Assembly: GCA_028290595.1 (NCBI GenBank)
Contig: JAQGJO010000385.1
Coordinates: 1-8,279, forward strand
DNA: 8,279 nucleotides
Direction: 5' to 3'
Source: Hyphomicrobiales bacterium
GTDB taxonomy: Bacteria; Pseudomonadota; Alphaproteobacteria; Rhizobiales; Beijerinckiaceae
In this document: positions 6,068-8,279 of the stretch, piece after piece
Layout of the letters: every line of letters starts with the position of its first letter
How positions within the stretch are numbered: position 1 is the first letter of the stretch
The notes under the pieces: generated by a model
The model's input: only the letters and a program-made list of their open reading frames with translations
Told to the model about the DNA's origin: nothing
Databases searched by the model: none
Position numbers and translations under genes: made by a program

Positions 6068-7051
6068 ATGCGCGTAATCGCTCTGGAAGAGCATTTTTCA
6101 CTTCCCTTCGCTGCAGAGCGGGTCGGCCCGCAACGCGCCAGGGCGCGGGGCTTTCCACCGCCGGGTGGACGCACTGCCCATCTCGGACCCTTGCTGCGTG
6201 ATGTAGCCGACGGGCGCGTGGCCGACCTCGAGGCCAACGGCATTTCGTTGCAGATCCTTTCTGCGGCCGGTCCGGGTGCGGACCTGCTCGACGGAGACGA
6301 CGGAATACGCCTGGCGAAGGACATGAACGACAAGCTCGCTGAATATGTCTCCGCGCATAAAGGCCGACTCGCCGGCTTCGCCCATCTGCCGATGCGCTCG
6401 CCGGAGGCTGCCGCGCGGGAGCTGGAGCGATCCGTCCGCGAGCTCGGGTTTCTCGGCGGCCTTATCAACGGCATGACCGAGGACCTTTTTCTCGACGATC
6501 CGCGTTTTGATCCTATTCTTGCGGCAGCCGAGCAGTTGAACGTACCCCTCTATGTACACCCTGCCCTGCCGCCGGAAGCCGTGCGCAAAATCTACTACGA
6601 TCGCCTGCCGGGCGAGACGGGCGAGGCTCTCGCCACAGCAGGCTGGGGCTGGCATTCCGAAACGGCTTTGCACATCCTGCGCATGGTTATTGCAGGAACA
6701 CTGGACAAGCACCCCAAGCTGAAACTGATCATCGGCCATATGGGCGAAGGCTTGCCGGCCATGCTGGCGCGCTGCGACGACGTGATGGGACCGGTCACCA
6801 CCCATCTCAGCCGGTCGATCAGCGCCACCATTCTGGATCAGGTCTGGATTACAACCGCGGGCTTTCTGTACATGACGCCGTTTCTGGCGGCGCTGACGAC
6901 CTTTGGCGCCGATCGCATTCTGTTTTCGGTGGATTATCCGTTTACGTCGAACCAGAAGGCGCTGCCCTTCCTCAAGTCGCTTCCGGTCTCGCCGGCGGAT
7001 CTTGAGAAGATTGCGCACGGCAATGCGGAACGGCTCCTCAACATCGCCTGA
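6068..7051 (+). CDS. Amidohydrolase-family protein, gamma-resorcylate/2,3-dihydroxybenzoate decarboxylase type
   Basis: This is a 327-residue metal-dependent TIM-barrel enzyme. The N-terminus IALEEHF gives E7-x-H9, the glutamate variant of the amidohydrolase HxH metal motif found in gamma-resorcylate and 2,3-dihydroxybenzoate decarboxylases. Further expected ligands and catalytic residues are H164 (LYVHPALPP), H224 and E227 (IGHMGEGLP), and D289 (FSVDYPFTS), at nearly the same positions as in characterised decarboxylases (H164, H218, D287 in gamma-resorcylate decarboxylase as I recall them). ETALHILRMVIAGTLDKHP is also typical of that group. Reversible non-oxidative decarboxylation of an aromatic or similar acid is the best guess; hydrolysis is possible in this superfamily. 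I chose the ATG at 6068 because GGAG sits 6 nt upstream and the next residues form the first metal motif; longer in-frame extensions to 5783 are low-complexity and overlap the divergent gene. A hairpin at 7076-7110 probably ends its transcript. Confidence 0.9.
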   Translation: MRVIALEEHFSLPFAAERVGPQRARARGFPPPGGRTAHLGPLLRDVADGRVADLEANGISLQILSAAGPGADLLDGDDGIRLAKDMNDKLAEYVSAHKGRLAGFAHLPMRSPEAAARELERSVRELGFLGGLINGMTEDLFLDDPRFDPILAAAEQLNVPLYVHPALPPEAVRKIYYDRLPGETGEALATAGWGWHSETALHILRMVIAGTLDKHPKLKLIIGHMGEGLPAMLARCDDVMGPVTTHLSRSISATILDQVWITTAGFLYMTPFLAALTTFGADRILFSVDYPFTSNQKALPFLKSLPVSPADLEKIAHGNAERLLNIA

Positions 7052-7075
7052 CCTGCCTGGAACGACCGCCATCAT

Positions 7076-7110
7076 CACCCATAGCAGCGACCGCCTCGCC
7101 GCTATGGGTG
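7076..7110 (+). terminator. Hairpin downstream of the amidohydrolase gene
   Basis: CACCCATAGC (7076-7085) pairs perfectly with GCTATGGGTG (7101-7110). After one A-C mismatch, four more pairs (7087-7090 with 7096-7099) close a 5-nt loop. It lies 25 nt after the stop codon. No T-run follows, so it is either an imperfect intrinsic terminator or a stem that protects the 3' end. It also separates this cluster from the PepSY gene, which has its own AT-rich leader. Confidence 0.6.
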
Positions 7111-7121
7111 GCACTTCAACA

Positions 7122-7147
7122 AATCTAAATTAGAATAAGTCTAGATT
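7122..7147 (+). promoter_or_regulatory. AT-rich promoter region with Irr/ICE-like palindrome before the PepSY gene
   Basis: A 26-bp imperfect palindrome has outer arms AATCTA (7122-7127) and TAGATT (7142-7147). Within it, 7129-7145 resembles the rhizobial iron control element bound by Irr, remembered as TTTAGAA-N3-TTCTAAA, with about 11 of 14 defined positions matching. TAGAAT (7131-7136) could be the -10 hexamer, with a weak GTGGCA (7108-7113) 17 bp upstream, so a bound regulator would block the promoter. Iron control would suit a PepSY-TM gene. The consensus is from memory and the match is partial, so this remains a hypothesis. Confidence 0.4.
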
Positions 7148-7228
7148 ACAGCAGCTTACATTACGAATTGATCATTTGCACAGCGTTCCGGCCTCTGGCA
7201 TGCAGTCATACCGCTGGAGTTTTACCCA

Positions 7229-8149
7229 ATGCCGCAGGCCCTATTGTTACGCTTTCATCGCTGGATCGCCCTTGCGTTTGCGATTCCACTGGCGGTGATC
7301 ATCGTCACCGGACTGCTGCAATCATTGCTTCCGCTCATGCAGGCCGCTGCGATCAAGCCAGGCACGGTGACGATCGAAAAGGTCGAAGCCTGGATGGACA
7401 AGTTCGATCCGCAGAACCAGACGCGGGCGGTCGCGCTCGACACCTATTACAACTATTTTACGCTCGACGGTCCAGGTCCTGACGGCGCCATCTATGTGGA
7501 CACCCGCACCGGCGCGGAATCGACCGAGGACAGCGCTATCAGCAATCTTATCTGGTCGTCGCGCGGCATTCACGAGCATCTGATCTTCGATCTGGGCTGG
7601 CTGGTGACGCTGTCGACCATCGCCATGCTGGTCATCATCACCATCGGCACATTCATGGGCTTGCCGCGCCTCTCCAATTCGATGTCGGGCTGGCACAAGG
7701 CGACTGCATGGTTCCTGCTGCCGCTGCTGTTTCTCAGTGCGCTGAGCGGCCTGCTGATGTCATTTGGCGTCACTCTGTCGTCACCGGCCCCGCGCACGCA
7801 GCCGCTGCCCATTCGCGAGGCGCTGCGCATGGTTGCGCAAAAGCATGATCTTTCGGGGTTGGACTGGATCCGGCTGCGCGGCGGCCGCCAGGTGGCGCGG
7901 ATCAGCGACGGCTTCAACCAGCGCACCTATCTCGTCACCGCTGAAGGGCTGAAGCCGGCGCCGTCGAATTTGCCGCGCACGTTTCACGAGGGCACTTTCT
8001 TCGGCATCTGGGGCGGCGTGATGAATGTGATCCTGTCGCTCGCCTTTGCGCTGCTGCTGGGAACCGGCGTGCTCATCTGGTCGCGCCGCACCTTCCGCCG
8101 GCGGCCGCGCGTCCGCCAGCCCGAAACCATGGGCGCTCCCGCCGAATAA
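7229..8149 (+). CDS. PepSY-associated transmembrane (PepSY-TM) protein, probable iron-related inner-membrane reductase
   Basis: The 306-residue inner-membrane protein has four evident membrane spans, near residues 12-37, 124-145, 161-181 and 257-287, with a periplasmic-sized PepSY-like segment between the first two and another between the last two. The start LLLRFHRWIALAFAIPLAV is typical of the family. Histidines at or near the membrane boundaries (H10, H115, H117, H156, H253) are candidate haem ligands. Related proteins such as Pseudomonas FoxB and FpvG reduce ferric siderophores in the periplasm, and the PiuB group is iron-regulated. The C-terminus is an arginine-rich cytoplasmic tail (RRTFRRRPRVRQ). 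GGAG 9 nt upstream supports the ATG. A TonB-dependent receptor often lies next to such genes but none is in the window. A role in iron-siderophore uptake is inferred; the family assignment is firm. Confidence 0.85.
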   Translation: MPQALLLRFHRWIALAFAIPLAVIIVTGLLQSLLPLMQAAAIKPGTVTIEKVEAWMDKFDPQNQTRAVALDTYYNYFTLDGPGPDGAIYVDTRTGAESTEDSAISNLIWSSRGIHEHLIFDLGWLVTLSTIAMLVIITIGTFMGLPRLSNSMSGWHKATAWFLLPLLFLSALSGLLMSFGVTLSSPAPRTQPLPIREALRMVAQKHDLSGLDWIRLRGGRQVARISDGFNQRTYLVTAEGLKPAPSNLPRTFHEGTFFGIWGGVMNVILSLAFALLLGTGVLIWSRRTFRRRPRVRQPETMGAPAE

Positions 8150-8150
8150 C

Positions 8151-8220
8151 TGCCTCCGCCATAGGCGGCGAATTATTGCCTCCACCATAGGCGGCGAATT
8201 ATTGCCTCCGCCATAGGCGG
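8151..8220 (+). repeat. Tandem 26-bp hairpin-containing repeat (2.7 copies)
   Basis: Units lie at 8151-8176 and 8177-8202, with a partial third at 8203-8220. They are identical except for one G-to-A change in unit 2. Each intact unit contains CCGCC-ATA-GGCGG, a short perfect hairpin, which the substitution weakens in unit 2. The array begins one base after the stop of the PepSY-TM gene. The sequence around that stop (GCCGAATAACTGCC) matches the unit junction at 11 of 14 bases, suggesting the array grew from the gene's own 3' end. It may act as a transcript end or stabiliser, or be a replication-slippage satellite. Confidence 0.8.
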
Positions 8221-8221
8221 A

Positions 8222-8279
8222 ATGACCGATAAACCGGCGCGGCTGCCGGATGCTCAGTCCTTTTGCCAATATTGCGTTC
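8222..8279 (+). CDS. Possible start of a further gene (runs off the window)
   Basis: An ATG at 8222, one base after the last repeat unit, opens a frame with no stop to the window end (MTDKPARLPDAQSFCQYCV). The only purine-rich sequence upstream is AGGCGG at the end of the repeat (8215-8220), too close to the ATG for a good ribosome-binding site. With only 19 codons, no family can be recognised, and the open frame could be chance. Confidence 0.3.
   Translation, partial: MTDKPARLPDAQSFCQYCV

Noticed and set aside
6098..7114. 338-codon minus-strand open frame opposite the amidohydrolase
   Set aside because: It is an antisense shadow of a GC-rich gene: its product is arginine-rich with no recognisable domain, while the plus strand has a full metal site.
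8151..8220. Short CRISPR array
   Set aside because: The units are directly contiguous with no unique spacers, and no cas genes are present.

Overview
The window is a compact, GC-rich (about 60% by eye) bacterial segment. Its codon usage, short intergenic gaps, LysR regulators, periplasmic binding protein and iron-type PepSY membrane protein suggest an alphaproteobacterium, probably of the Rhizobiales/Hyphomicrobiales. This assignment is an inference from style and gene families, because no rRNA or other taxonomic marker is present.

Layout. Positions 1-389 (+) hold the 3' end of a LysR-type regulator. It runs tail-to-tail into a complete LysR-type regulator on the minus strand (407-1366). That regulator is divergent from a plus-strand series: an isopenicillin-N-synthase-like Fe(II) oxygenase (1561-2556), a secreted NMT1/THI5-type ABC substrate-binding protein (2589-3584), and a stand-alone MetE-C-terminal-domain-like protein with all four zinc ligands (3679-4818). 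A Gfo/Idh/MocA oxidoreductase (4813-5784, minus) overlaps the end of the MetE-like gene by 6 bp. It is divergent from an amidohydrolase of the gamma-resorcylate/2,3-dihydroxybenzoate decarboxylase type (6068-7051, plus). After a hairpin and an AT-rich promoter region with an Irr/ICE-like palindrome comes a PepSY-TM membrane protein (7229-8149). Three copies of a 26-bp hairpin-forming repeat follow (8151-8220), then possibly the start of another gene (8222 onward).

How it may work together. The block 407-7051 looks like a small-molecule uptake and catabolism cluster under LysR control. A periplasmic receptor captures a ligand, a non-haem iron oxygenase and an NAD(P)-dependent oxidoreductase modify it, a MetE-like zinc protein may move or remove a methyl or other alkyl group, and an amidohydrolase-fold enzyme may decarboxylate or hydrolyse an intermediate. 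I do not recognise this combination as a named pathway, and the substrate cannot be read from the sequence. No ABC permease or ATPase lies in the window. The PepSY-TM gene looks like a separate, probably iron-related unit.

Non-coding signals worth noting are a good sigma70-like promoter with an upstream palindrome before the oxygenase, a perfect 15-bp-stem hairpin between the binding protein and the MetE-like gene, an 8-bp inverted repeat and a triple 15-bp direct repeat between the divergent oxidoreductase and amidohydrolase genes, and the Irr-like box. No tRNA, rRNA, CRISPR array, transposase or integrase was seen.
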